64,000 nt of DNA, taken from NCBI RefSeq assembly GCF_001039355.2, contig NW_019775436.1:21057-85056 (forward strand). Reading direction: 5' to 3'. Position 1 is the stretch's first letter. Every line of letters starts with the position of its first letter. Shown one piece after another: positions 26,601 through 40,321 of this stretch. The stretch comes from Lingula anatina. Lineage: Eukaryota; Brachiopoda; Lingulata; Lingulida; Lingulidae. The notes under the pieces were generated by a model. That model did no database searches and was not told where the DNA came from. It saw only the letters and a program-made list of their open reading frames with translations. The translations under genes and the position numbers were made by a program.

Positions 26601-29600
26601 GGTAAAATGCGTTTATCCAATTAAGGTTACATTAAATTAATTTCATTTACACCATTACTACAGTCTTGTGCGGTGTCAAAAAAACACCACACATACAAAG
26701 ATTCATCTTACTTGTTTAGAAAGGGCTCTATTAGGGGTGATGATGGAGGTATATGCTCTTTTTTTGGTGACTGAAAAGTGCCTTTCAAAGAGAAAAAATA
26801 GAGACTTTGAAAAATCATTGCATTATAATCCCTCTACCAGTGCTGTGCAACATAATTTCTTTAGACATTTCATCGTTGATGGCAATTTGACCGCAATGAA
26901 GGTCCAATCTAAAGCAATTAATCTCAGTCTGTAAAAGAGACTATTTATTAAGTTAAAAAAAAGTAAAATACTGAAAAAAATTTTTATGACATTTACGACA
27001 TAGCACGTAAACACACCTTTAATGCCACTTCATTTCATAAACATGAAACGTGTAAGAAACACTAATGTGTCAGACAAATATTATTACATTCACCAAGGAA
27101 GTCAAAAGTATGTTAGTTCATTATAATTCTATGCCCTGAATTCGATGCACATGAAAATCGTCCAAATTTTGGCAAACGTAGGCTAGCATCTGTGCTATAC
27201 TTCTGTATTTTTGTCTTGTAAGCTCAACCGAAATTGTTCACAGTAAATTATCAACAAATGTATCCCTATCTGACAACAATACATGCATGGAGACTGGTGC
27301 TAATGAAAACGTGTATGTGCATACCTAGATATTTGGACATTCCAATAAAACACAGGCCTGTGATAAATGCATCATAACCAGCTTCATGGAGCTGTTCATG
27401 GTCAGTGGTATAAGCAGGAAAACCTTCTGCACTCTCTGGAATGATACAGAAACCATGCACAGGATTTTAAAGAATGCCTGATTCTGATATTTAAAACACG
27501 ATTAACAAAAAAAGAAGATACAAAATAATTTCCATGTCACTGTCAAAATATTTCCCCATCTTATGTATTTTTTTTTAAGAAACCATCTTTCTGTGTTATG
27601 GAGTACAGTGAAATCTTTATGTGACTATACAGCATGGACCTACCAACAACAGGTTTTTCAAATGGTTTGTTTTCCAATAATTTGCGCAGGTCTCCAAGAG
27701 TAGTGCTGATGATCCAATCCTATTATCATTAACAGAACAACAGTTATTACTATGTGATGCAATTACAATTAATTCAAGATCTTTACCACCATAAAATTAA
27801 ATTGAAGTATTTTACAATAAATCAGAAACTGTTCGGATCAGATTTTAATAATCAGTACACCGACAACCGATGAAATAATTTGCAATTTGCACAACATATA
27901 TGACCAAAATTATGTAAAGAATCTCATTAAGATCAATAGTGCATATATACTGTATCACTTACTTTGAATGGATGGGTGCTAGACATGAGTTTAGTATCCA
28001 GTAACCTACAGGAGAATGCAAAAATGTCAAGTACACAGAGACGCCAAAGCTGAACAGAAACATTAGATAGCATTTGTATCTCTGTCAAGTTTATATTTTA
28101 ACCAACACAATTAACAAAACATTTATGCTTAGTAAATAGCCACTAGATAATTAAGCTGCTCCATTGTCTGACAAACACCTATACAAATACAAACATTATT
28201 CTCATCACAAACTGAAACAACCACCCACATCTATCTTCACTGGATAATAGCACTAAATATTTACCTTGGAAACACACATCTTGTTAGAGATTTAAAATCT
28301 TCATAACTCTGAAAGAAAAAATCAAGTACTTCTTCAAATAGACACACGGGACACAATATAAACACAGAATAAATAACAGGGATGACAGCTGAATCAACTT
28401 ATGTTATGCTTCTTAGCATAAAATAATACAGCAATAATTGATATCTGTTCAGTTACCAGTTAAATGAAAATCTAAAAATGTCAGATGAGCAAACTTTATA
28501 ATAAAGGTCACAAATATGGCTAACATAAAAAAGGATAAATTATTCTACCAAAAGGGAGCCATAATATGAATTGAAAACAGTGCCTACATCACATATTATC
28601 ATCAAATTCCTTTGGTATCTTATTTTCATGATCATAGACCCTTTTCACATCAAATATATACTAAACTGTAATGGCTCACTTCAACAGATTACCACTTTAT
28701 AGAGTACCTATTATGTAGGGGAATCGCCTAAATTCTGACATGACCAATTAATGATCTCAATTTTACAGCAAACTTGTGTGGAATTAGTGAAATGGAGTAA
28801 AACTATCTGTAGCAAAATATACGTTAGGACGTCTCAAAATAAACCAGTCCAGTATACTACTCGCTATGATAAGGACCAATTTTTTTTTCTTTCCGTTAAA
28901 AAAACTGTTCGTAAGAGATTCATATTTCATGATAAATACATTGTAAACAACTCACAGAAATATAATATATTCCATTTTACCACCACAATTGTTTTCTGTG
29001 TTTGCCCTCAGACCATAGATGGCTAAATCTCTGTAATAATCTCTTAAGGGATTATTACAAAAAGCCAAACTTTTTAGAAAAAAAAAAAAAAAACATATGG
29101 ACTACCTTTCAATGTCAGAATGGATTCATAAACCATTGCTAAACAACTGTTACAGTTTTTATCTCTTCAATTATACACTGGAGCACCTTGAAGTCATGCA
29201 CACTCACCTCTGGTAAGGGGCAACTGAACTGATGCAGTACATGTAAAACGTCCAGCATCATATTATGACCCACAACAAGCTTGCCCTGAAACAACAAGTG
29301 CACAGATGATGACTGATTAAACAACAGATTGATTGTGCATGTATATGGAATATGTTCTTAAGGCTAGTTTTTTTTTTTTTTTAGTAATTAATTGCCAGTC
29401 AAGAAGTGTGACATAAACCTTGGTTACTGCATTCGCAGAATACGTACATCCTGATTCATATCACTTTGTCCATCAAGAGTATGCCAACCAAAATATAAAT
29501 ATGAAATCAAATATGAACTGGCCTTTGAGCAACTACAAGTTTAGTGTTGCAGAATCAATTTGAGCATTGTTATTTCAAAAAAATATGAGAAAAATATTAT

Positions 29601-32600
29601 TACTATATATCTCTTAATAATTCCTTTCTTTTTTTCAGCAATAAATGCATGGCTTTTTAAGCGATTTAATAAGAATCTATTTCTAAGCATAGCTTCATCA
29701 ACAGTTATTAATAAGTATTGCTAGCAGTGATACTTACAGACTGGGAGATCATACGGATTACTTTTGAAAACCCAACAGCATTCTCCAACTCCTCCTAAAA
29801 TTTTCAAACATGAATAAAACACTTCTTGAAAATGGAATGTGTTGAACATCTCCACACAAATTAATGAATAAAAACTATCAATCAGGACCACAAAGTTTTT
29901 TATATGTCTTCAGTGTTTCTTTGATAACAGTTTGTATAAAAATAATTCAATAACTTTGCAGCTGACCAAGATGCCTGTTGCTAGTTAATATGTTTATTTT
30001 AATGTAATCTGTTATTCGCACAATAAAAAGGGTGCAAATGAAGGAGGAGTTAAATGTAGATATACCTTGCACACAAACCCTATAATTACAAGTGGCTAGC
30101 TGAAAAAAAGCTTTGCAAAACAGCAACCTGATCTTTGGCAATACATTAAATTTACTTGGATCAATATCATCTTAATCAGCACCTTTACATAATACTGAAA
30201 CCGGATTCAACGATTACTGCAAATAACATGCAATATAGAAATGCTCCGATCTCAACTAACACAGTTCAGTTTTAATTACCATTTCTGCTGCCTTCCTGCT
30301 TTCTTCTTTTTGTTTCTGGTCTTCTGCATTCTTAACTTTGGAGATGACTATATACCTTTGCCTGTTATTATTTGTTTTAGTTTCTAGGTGCAGACCTGCA
30401 TGAAACCTGCAAAAAAAAAAAAAATAATAATAAAAATAAATAAAAAAATAAAAAGTTGAGATATATCGTGCAATAATAAACCCGAGTTTTATTTATATCA
30501 TATTTTCTACATTTAAACTTCCACCAAAGATATCAAATTTAGTTATTTTTAGTGTGCATTTTGTCGTAACTGTTTTCTATGGAAAGTAATTATAAACTGG
30601 GCTATAAGCTACTAATATGGCAAGAACTTGCTTGCCAGAATTCTCACATCCAATATTCAACAGTTTGATATTAGAGTATTTATTTTGTATATTTCTTACT
30701 TTCTGTTAACCTTCATAAAAGTAAATAAAATCTGCTACATCCTTCTTGTATAGAAATGTGAGACATTTACTTGACTGCACAAAAATAACAAATAGTAAAA
30801 ATAATTTACTTTAGCTTTAATGTCTGATACACCAATTTTCTTTGAAATGCACTGGTTGGCTTGAGTTCTAATGTTTGTGAGGTGTTTCCTTCTGCTGTCA
30901 ACTCTTCAACTTGCTTACTAAAAAATTAATAATATACTTTTCAAAATTATTAATCTGAAATAAAAAAATCCAAAATTCACACTTTTTAAATATTAAATTC
31001 TCTGTTACATCACTAGTTAAGCCAATGATCAAACATTCCCTTTCCTTTTAACCCAAAAGTTACAACTTTTACCAATAAAAACTTCAAAGCCAGATTTTGA
31101 AAAAAAAAATTGTAGTAACAAACAGAATAACAGCCCGCAGCCTTACCAAATGTCCTCCACATATTGTTTATGCTCACTGGGGATCTCTATGGGACCTTTG
31201 GCTACAGCAGTGTCGGCCCCAGTGGGACTGGTGAAAGCAGGGGAAGACATCACATCGAGTTGGTTGTACTTTGATTCCAGTGCATCACGGGACTTCTGCT
31301 CTTCTGCTGGGGTCAAGTATGGAATGCCTGAGAGCAAAATTTAATAAATAAAAAATAAATAAATAAATAATAATAGTAATAAATTGAAATAACAAATACA
31401 TAATGAGCTTTAGTTAAGCCTGGAGAGTATGATGTTTTTTGTCCCCTATCCAAAGGACAGAATGATCTGAGACATTTCACAAACTACATGAAACATTATT
31501 ATATAAATGGGAAATTTATTTAATATGGAAAACTATATTTTCAAAGGTTTCTATCTTGATGCACCCCCCTACACACACACACATTTCCTTGAACTTATTT
31601 CTTAGAAAAGAGCAATGCATGACAATGTGCAAGTAACATAAGTATGAGTAGGCAACTATCAAGTGAAGAGCAATAAAAATCTAAAAAAGATCACAAGATT
31701 ATTCCCTCAAACCTTCATTATGTTTCAGGCTATCAACGTGTTCCAGACATTCTGGTCTTGCAATTAGAGCCTGCTACAAAGTACACTACCAATGCTACCT
31801 GACTAAAGTTTGTACACGGTAACAGTAAATTGAAAAAAAATCTTACCTTCTCTGAACAATTTGTTAAAATCAAATCCCTGAGACACCAAAAAATCAATAC
31901 TAGAACTCTGGAAAGCAAAAACATAGTGCATATATATAAATTCCAATGGAATATAATTTGTAGAAACATCCTACATTACAAGCTTGAAAGTTAATTCTAT
32001 GTGCCAGTTTAGTTCAATAGAGTTTATAACACGCACAATTGTTTACGTTCATTCTTTTCTAGAATATGGCAAGGTGACAAAAGGGAAAAAGTATTACAGA
32101 GGGTATGAATACTTTTTACTGCAAAGTGCCCTAAAATGATTGCAGAACATCATTTGACAAATTTGTCAACAAAGATTTGCAAAATATCTCTCAGGTTCTT
32201 TTACAACTGGTCTGCAAGACAATGCTTGCAAGGGAAAACTCCCAAAAATCTTTTGAGTTATCTCGACATGACTGAATTCCTAAACCTGTGTATATATATA
32301 TATATATTACAAAAAAATTGAACTTATAAACTTAAACAAAGGAATGAACCAGAACCTGATAGAACTGGTCTTCATACCTGACATGAGAAGCACACGTCTG
32401 GAGCCTGCCTGCTGAATGGCTTTGGAAATAAGTAGAAGTTGAATGCTCTGATGATGTGTCTGTAAAAAATTAGTGGAAATAACAATTAAATCTATGCCCG
32501 TAAAATTTGCACAGATATGTTTGGTTGGCTAGCAACACCATTTTAACCCTTTTTGCATAGAAAAATATGTTAACTGATATCCAAATACTATGTGAAATAA

Positions 32601-33817
32601 TCTAATAGGAAGAAATAGACAGCATGTATATATAACCTCAAAAGAACTAATTGTGTTACCTCTTTGTTGTAGCTTCATATTCAAATGCACAAAGGCCAAA
32701 CTGCATAAGTAGGAAATCCATAGACCCCTAAACAAAATAAAAACAAGTAAAATCCCTTTAGTTTGTACATACATAATCATTTGACAATATTTTAAATATT
32801 TTACAATATTTTAATTGATTTGATTTTCATTAGGGAAAATTTTTAAAAGCTTCTTCCCTGTTGGTATGTTATTACACCTTGTCCTAGACTTACTTGTCGT
32901 AGCTTTTGGTATCTTTCATTTGGGGTGTCAAATGCATGAAGATTCACTCCTTTTTGTAGTCCTGTTCATTAAATTATAAGATTTAAAAGATTAAATCTAT
33001 TTGTTGCACTGCATTCATATCAACTCTCTTGGAAAATAATAAATTCAAATATATATATATTCACTAGTCATTTTCTAAAACTATATTTTACCATTAAAAT
33101 GTTATTGCACCATTACTCCATCAAAAGTAACACTGTGCTAATTAAAAGAACACTTTGCATTAAATAAGCTTATCTAAAAAAAAGTTTCAGAGATCATAGC
33201 TATTTGTGAAGCCATACACTGCACCAGCATGCAGTTGATCTTATCTTTGACAAGCACCAAGAATAACATGGATTGTTTGCACAGTTACTGAATAACTTAT
33301 ATCTCCCCCATTTTTAAATAAAACAAATTGGTATAAGATATGGCATTTAAATTATGAAATACCTGTTGCCAATTGCATTCACTCATCAAGAACTGGTAAT
33401 GGTCAATTACAATATATAACAGCTATAAAATGTATATTTCTCACAGTACAATTTGCAAAGACCTACATTGTACCTGTATATGTCACTTTCAGATTATAGA
33501 GCAAGCCATGTTACCTGTGAATTCTCCATCTATTGCCAGGAAGGATGCTTTGCTAATGGCACTGGAGATTGTTGGTAATGACTCTCTGAAATCTAGCAAA
33601 TGTTGCTTTTAAGTTCAATCTTTCTGAATGTGCACAAATCTACAAAATTGTGTTTGAGTTTACGTTACAATGTCTGAAAATTTCCAAAAAATTAACAAGT
33701 AAAAATACCAGTGCAAGGACTGTCAATGAAAAGAACTTTGATGTCTTTGTATCTTAATTGTCATCGCCGAGGTGAAAAGAACAAAGGCAAACCCTTACTG
33801 CTTCGCGTAACTTCCAT
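23671..33817 (-). CDS. PARN: Poly(A)-specific ribonuclease PARN (23 coding exons)
   Basis: PARN is a DEDDh 3'-5' exonuclease that removes poly(A) tails from mRNA and trims non-coding RNAs. I joined these exons in phase, in transcript order: 33817-33799, 33592-33515, 32961-32894, 32727-32660, 32459-32378, 31907-31847, 31327-31147, 30917-30810, 30406-30280, 29794-29738, 29285-29208, 28308-28265, 28005-27963, 27719-27644, 27435-27325, 26781-26712, 26302-26247, 26093-26007, 25706-25632, 25306-25147, 24809-24718, 24528-24487, 23711-23671. They total 1,824 nt, about 607 residues. Catalytic residues are D28 and E30 (AIDGEFTG), D295 (GHNMMLD), H380 and D385 ([11 protein letters not shown]). An R3H-like region splits the nuclease (about 180-250). 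The RRM region carries W478 (GWLDD), the position of the cap-binding tryptophan in vertebrate PARN. The C-terminus is [10 protein letters not shown]. All junctions are GT/AG. The least certain is the donor at 25147 (GTTAGT), chosen because it alone keeps phase. Confidence 0.95.
25569..25614. repeat. (TTAA)n tetranucleotide microsatellite in a PARN intron
   Basis: About eleven TTAA/AATT units, 18 bases beyond the donor of exon 25632-25706 (minus strand). Confidence 0.95.
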
Positions 33818-33974
33818 GATCAAAAGTCACAATATCTGCAGCATGTATGGATGTACGATCTACATGTGTTGCTGCTTCGGCGTGTTGAATGAAATAAAGT
33901 ATAGACTAAGTTCAGAGAGACGGCGGTACTTTCAGCGACTCCGAAAATTTGCCCTATCAGGCTACCTTGAATGT

Positions 33975-33990
33975 ACACTAGATGGCACTG
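33975..33990 (+). promoter_or_regulatory. CTCF-like motif upstream of PARN
   Basis: ACACTAGATGGCACTG closely matches the CTCF core CCANTAGRKGGCRSTG. It lies about 160 bases upstream of the PARN start codon, probably in or near the promoter. This is a sequence match only. Confidence 0.35.
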
Positions 33991-34240
33991 TGCATCTTTT
34001 AAAATTTATATTATTTTGCACACCTGAGAGTGTGTTATTTGTATGATAAAAAAGTGTGTTCGTTGTATAATAAAAAATATATTAATTCCATGTTTAATTC
34101 TAAGTTCGAAAGTCAATATTGAAAGGTGACTTATAACGTTAACACACAACTCCTTACTGGTGTTTATTCACCTCAAGTTTCAATATACATACTTGAGATC
34201 CGCAGTAGACTGCTTTGAACATAAACGAACGACAACGGAG

Positions 34241-34243
<3 letters not shown>

Positions 34244-34323
<80 letters not shown>
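34244..34323. repeat. (TA)n microsatellite
   Basis: About 80 bases of uninterrupted TA between the PARN promoter region and the SORBS upstream region. It could extrude a cruciform. Confidence 0.97.
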
Positions 34324-34326
<3 letters not shown>

Positions 34327-35279
34327 CTTATAGATGTGAAATTTAGTTATAATATCAGTACTTTAAAAGATCAGAATAATTGCACGTTTTTCAACCCCCC
34401 CCCCCGAAATAGATAAAATCTATTATTATTAATGTTAACAATTTAAAGACTTAGATCTAAATGAATAAAAAATACGGAAATGTATGAGAAGTTTAATTTA
34501 CAGTTAGTTGTTTAGTGGGTGGTACTACCTTCTTTAAAAAAATTCAGAATAAAAAAGGTTTGTGTGGGAAGGGCTACAGTCAGGAGCCTCATTACCTGAA
34601 ATTTGAAATAAAAAAATTGAAAAATATACACAGAATAAAAAAAATACATAGTAAATAGCCAGATAAAAATAAAATAAAATAAATTTTTTTTTTTTGAAAA
34701 TCTTTTTTTTTAAATAAGTCTAAACAATGTGCAATGAGTAACTGAGCTTTTATTTCTAATCTTCTTATTATTTTTGATTACTTTCAAATGATCTGGACTT
34801 ATTCAGATTGTATTTTCCTCTCTTTGCAGTTATAGACGGATGCATAAAATTTTTGGCATTGCACATGTAACTGTAACCATATTTTCTAAGGTAAAAACAA
34901 AATCCTATACCAGCACAGAGTATACATTTAAAAAGAAAGAAAGGGAAAAAACTTATAAATTCATTTCTCTAAATTATTTTCTAAAATTCTCCTGTTCATA
35001 CAACTGAAGTGATTATTTATAAAAATCTGAAAAGTTGTTATTGTTGTTGTAGTTCTCCTCGGGGAAGGGGCAGAAGGTGCGTGTATTTTTTATAGTAGGA
35101 GGATGGTTGGGGGTGGAGTACCCTAGCTGTTAGCACCTTCAAGGCATTCGATGGGTGTATTTGCTTCTGCAGTAACCACTGAGTTGAGTGTTTTAAGCTC
35201 CTTTTTTGTTTAATACACTGAATAAATCGAACTAATCAAGCATTGATAAGAAACGTGATATTACCCGCATCCGGCTGAA

Positions 35280-35418
35280 CGGTACTAATTTGCATATGCA
35301 TAGGTGAGTTTTCACATAATGCATAATTTACTTTTCAATATGGCGTCAAGCTTGCAGTAAGCGTTACTGGTGCAGTGATCGGTCACGAATCATTGCATAG
35401 GGGAAAACTGAAGCCAGG
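35280..35418 (+). promoter_or_regulatory. Possible promoter and 5' non-coding exon of the SORBS gene
   Basis: A short GC-richer patch contains an octamer (ATTTGCATA, 35,289), a YY1-like ATATGGCGTC (about 35,338) and a good splice donor (CCAGG|GTGAGT, exon end 35,418). It lies upstream of SORBS on the same strand. The ATG in the patch opens only ATGGCGTCAAGCTTGCAG before TAA, or could itself be followed by a GTAAGC donor. Inference only. Confidence 0.25.
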
Positions 35419-38400
35419 GTGAGTTGGTAATTTAGAAGTCCTCATTTTCTACAGGCGTATATTTGATGGTGCCAGTAAATGCGCGATTGCGGCCATTTCG
35501 AGAATAACGGTCTACGTACATGAGGCGGTGAAACCTACAATGTTTACAGTTACGAGTTAGGTGAGGTTAGCATTAATGTCAGTGTTCAGTGTTAGTGAAA
35601 TAGAAATGCCGCTATTGACATTGCTATCTTAAGGTATTGTACTTAACGTATACTAAACCATAGCTCAAACAACAGGCTCTGTGTTTTACTGTATATGTTG
35701 TGTACATGTAGGTTAGAAGTTATAGTGACACTGTGCTTTCGCGGATACAATGTACAGTAATTGTGACCCCGTTAAATAATGGGTTATGGTTTACCTATAG
35801 CGTATCAAAGCGGTTAACCGTCATAACGCAAGGTTTGTGTGTATTACGCCTGTTCTACTTCACTTCACAAATTCACCCAAGCTAGTGTAGTGCAATCTGA
35901 TTGTCACAAAAGAAATTACTGGTAATAATAATATTGAGTTGATGTGGCTTTGTGTATGGTTTAGATAAAGCAGGATCAATAGTATGGACAATAATCAGAT
36001 AAAGAGGCTTGTGGCATATCCAAGTCAGTCAAGTGTTAGACATAATAAACCCCTCTATTTGCCCTTCAGGCAATGAACTGGACTTGCTTGCAGTGATTAC
36101 AATAACAAATATTACTTGCCATTTTGCCAATTAAACATGTAAGTTTAGTTCTGAAAACTGTGAATTTGACCAGGAGTTTGGCTGTTGCAGTTTCTGCCTT
36201 CACTTCTGTCACTTATCTATTAGATAAAATGCTAATTTATTTGGTTTAACCCATATAATTGTTTTATTGTTGACTTTATTGGTTTGACTCCTTTCTATGT
36301 TTGACTATTGATTCAATTAGTTTTCTTCCCATCATTTATTATATTGCTATTTAATTGGTTTGCCTCCCATCATTAATTTTATTGTTAATTAAATTTGAAT
36401 GCTTTTTAACATTCTTTTATTGTTTATAAATATAATTTGAATACATTCCCTCAATGTTTTTTGATTACCTGAAGATTTTTAAAAACACCTTTCTATTTAG
36501 TCAGTTATGGCTATGACAGCAGGAAGAAACGGTGCTCATTTGAAAACTAGCTGAACAGTTTCCGTTTATTGCCTTGATCTCTACACCATAGGGGGCCAAT
36601 TAATGATCCGAAATGCTCTGTTACGTCAGAGATTTTGATCGGTGCTTTCATCTCTTTTGAATGCCAACTTCACCTTGTTCATTCTTTGAAAAAATGTATA
36701 CAAATACACTTTCCAGATCATTAAATTTTTTTTAGGTCTTGACAGAAATTTTTTGCCATTTTCTATAATGGGCCTCCATGCTAGAACTCCAACTGCATTT
36801 TTTAAAAAAACTTAATATGTAGTTTAACTATTTTAAACAGCATATATAAGTCATATTATGGTTGTCAGTCTTAAGAAATAGCTGCATTTTTATACAAAGA
36901 TTTTCCTCTGTATGTTGAATGCAAGTTTATAAAACTGCCATGTAAATGAATGTTGGAATGTTATTTTTGCCTCCCTCCCATGTCCCCCTATCTCTTATTA
37001 TTTCATTTGTTTTTCTTATTTATTAAATGGACTGGGTCATCTAAATCAGATGTGATAGCCATATAAAATAAGTTTATGGGAATTTTGCTGTTGCTTTACA
37101 GCTTTCCATTCCTTCCAGACACAGTGTGCCTATATATGTCTCCACTCGTGTACATCGAGTTTGCCAACTGGCCGAATAGTTCAATAAAAAAGCACCATAG
37201 AGACAAGTTCATTAGGCTGAAATGATCTAACAGTTTGAATAATTCATTGAATTACTGAAATAGACTAGGCAAATAAAAGCCCTGATTGAACACTGTATTT
37301 TTAGAAGGAATGAAAGTAAAGCCAGTGTTCACACCGATAGCTTTTTAAAGTCAGTTGTAAGGGGAAATTGGCTTCAAAAACAGTTCTTGTGTAGTATTAG
37401 GTGTTATATTTCTGAAGTAAGGATGATGCCTGGTAAGCAGCAAAAGATTGCAGAAGATCTAAGGAAAAATTCCATAAATGATTTTTTTTTTGCCTCACAT
37501 CCCAAAGACTGTCACTTAGTTATTTATGGTGAAAAGAAAACATAGGTTGTGGATGGCGGGGTTTCATAAAAACAGCATATGAGATCTACACATGTCAGTT
37601 GCCATTGACAAAAAGGCCATCTTTCAGGTAACAGTAAATGTTTTGACTTCCTGCCCAGGGTGGAAGGGCTGGCGTGCTAGCTGCTTCATATATGCAGTAG
37701 CTGTCAGCTGTAAACATAAACCATCTGCTCCTGAAGGAAAGCCAAACTGGCTTCTTATTAATATCTTCCAGGGGTTTTTCTCAAGATATTCACTGTACCT
37801 ACAAAAATTAGAAGTAGATTGAAATAGAGATCTTAATAAAGGGACCCACTGTGAATAAATCAATCTGTGGTGTACTAATGGCTAAGAAAATTATTATGAT
37901 TCCATATACTTTTGCTTTTTTTTTCATTATTTTTTTTTAGTCTATTCCCCCTTTTAAACTCATTTGTTCATTATTAGATACGTCTTTGTTTTGTGTTCAT
38001 TTGTGGCATTAAATCAGCATTAGGTTATATAAGGCATCTGCATTGACTTCAATATTCTTACCTGGTTTAAACTATAAATGTGATAGAAACTCTGTGGCAG
38101 AAAGATAGAGACTGTGGGCAAGCATATGACCTTAAAAGGAATGCAGGGTTTGGAAGCGGGGTCAGTATTGAACATTCAGAAGGTTTTTCATAATGATCTC
38201 CTAATTTATTGGCATGATGGGCCATTAAAAACAGATAAATATTGATGTAGTTGGTTATGCCAGGAGTCTGCAGGCTCTGTACTTTATGTTGGCAGCAGAT
38301 GAAGGGACTGGGTGCTGTAATATTCAAGGAGGTTGCCATAGATTAAACAGACTGCTCCTGGGTGAATGTTAATCAGATTTTTGAGGCCACATTTGGAGCC

Positions 38401-40250
38401 ATAAGGTGTAAGGAATGCATGCTGGACATATAGCTTATCCATGTAAATGTAGGCATGTTTAACCTCCAGTAAGCTTTGTTTTTTAAATTAGATACCGATA
38501 GAACCCAGGATACATGAGTCAATTTGATGTGTACAAACAGTGTACAAGTGTATGTCTTAAAATTGAGATTATGTTTTGGCAGATAATGTTTAGGAGAGAG
38601 GGGTCATCCCCCTTCTAGGTAAGGGTATGTGGTGAGTGTTGAAATGGCTACCACATTTTTCTGCATTCTGAAGAATAATGTAAATCACCTGCAGGACTTT
38701 TCAGTAAAATTGGAATATTTTCCTAGCTGAATTTCATTTCATTCAGTCCAGTGCATGTATTGATTAAAAAAAACACATGATCTGGGAGATAAAACCCGTG
38801 ATCTGAAGATTCGTTCATCAGTTTTTGAGATCAGTTGACAAATTGAGAAGTATCCAAAGAATACAGAGACTTTTTTATCTGTGAAACTTAAAATGCATCA
38901 AGTTAGTGCTTTATCCTCTCTAGCCATTTTTTCTGCTCATAAGTCACTTTGCAGTGACATTAATCCACTGTTGACATTATTTTAATAGCAAATACAAAGG
39001 TCTGCTACTAAATGTGGGTTATAAATTTATGGCATACACTTACGCCCAAGTTGATGTCTTATGGTTTTGAGTCTGCATGCTTCCTGAAGCAAGAAATAGC
39101 TTTTGGAAATGCTATCAGCCAGTTTCCAAATAATTTCAGTTATTTAATGGTTAGAGGTGTTTTGAACTTGGTGATTTTTTAAAAAAATTCAGTGTTTCTA
39201 AAGGCTTAAAGGCTCTTCTGTTGCATTCAGTTTGTACTTTCAATACTGGAGCTGGTAATCTGAGATGTGGATAATTTATTTCTTTTAAAAACAGACAACA
39301 ACTAATTTACATAGGGTACTGGACGATTACCCATTATAACAACAAATAAAAAATTAGCTCAGCTGGTTAAACAAGAAGTGGGTTATTTGTAATACAATAT
39401 TCAACTGATGGTTAGTGTGTGAAAAAATGAGGAATGTAAAGTCCTGCTATGTTCAGTAGTGTCAGAGTTAGTCCCCTGATTGAAAGTATGAGGAAGTCAT
39501 TTACTAAAAACTGTTGGAATTATCTCTTGTATCTACAGCCTAGTAAATCTATATGAAGTCATATGTTGTTAAAGGATTGATAATTATCTGACAGGGAAGT
39601 TAAACCAAACACTTTGTAGAATAATTGATGTCAGTCCATATTATACTCCTTCCTTATTGTAGGCTCACACATCTAGTATGCAGATTTTTTGTACCAAATC
39701 CTGAAAATGATTAAAGGTGGTTGAAGAAAAGAAAAATAATTTTGAAAAAGAAATTACCAGTTTGTCACTGTAGATGTTTTAAGCTTTAATTACAAGGTCA
39801 TTATTCATAATAGAATAAGTCCAGCAGTGGATACTCGTAGCTGCTACAACAGATTAACCTGATGGAAAATATAATTTATCCTTGTCATTTAGAAATAATG
39901 CATGCATTGTATTTTTGTTTTTTGCTTAGTGTCATATCAGATTGTTTTATCCTGCTAGAGTTGTAGAGAGGTCGAGTAATAGGTTAGGTAAATAGATAAA
40001 TTGAGACAATTTATATGATTATTTTAATGTTTGATGCCTCCAAAATGAAGTACCTAGTACTTTACAGTTTACTAGCTGTTGACCCAGTTGATGTTCTTTT
40101 GGCTTGTCTAATTCTTTTTTTTTTTTTTTTTTTTTTTGCGATTGAAGTAAAAGTGTGCTTTAACATTCAGGATCAACAGACTGCAAGTGTTATTATTTTG
40201 CCTAATATATTGCTTTTTGGTGATTTTTCCCATGATTTTATTGTTTGCAG
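35419..40250. other. Presumed first intron and upstream region of SORBS
   Basis: No coding exon was recognised. The acceptor TTGTTTGCAG at about 40,241-40,250 probably begins the first coding exon's 5' UTR. Open stretches at 37592-37863 and 38067-38339 lack any family resemblance. Confidence 0.4.
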
Positions 40251-40321
40251 CTTTGTATTTAGGTGCTGAGAGTGAGTCAGGACGTTGGGGCAGCACTCCT
40301 TTTACGAACCAGTGAGCAGTG

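Noticed and set aside
26823-27014. Minus-strand open frame in a PARN intron
   Set aside because: No resemblance to PARN, and the exon model is complete without it.
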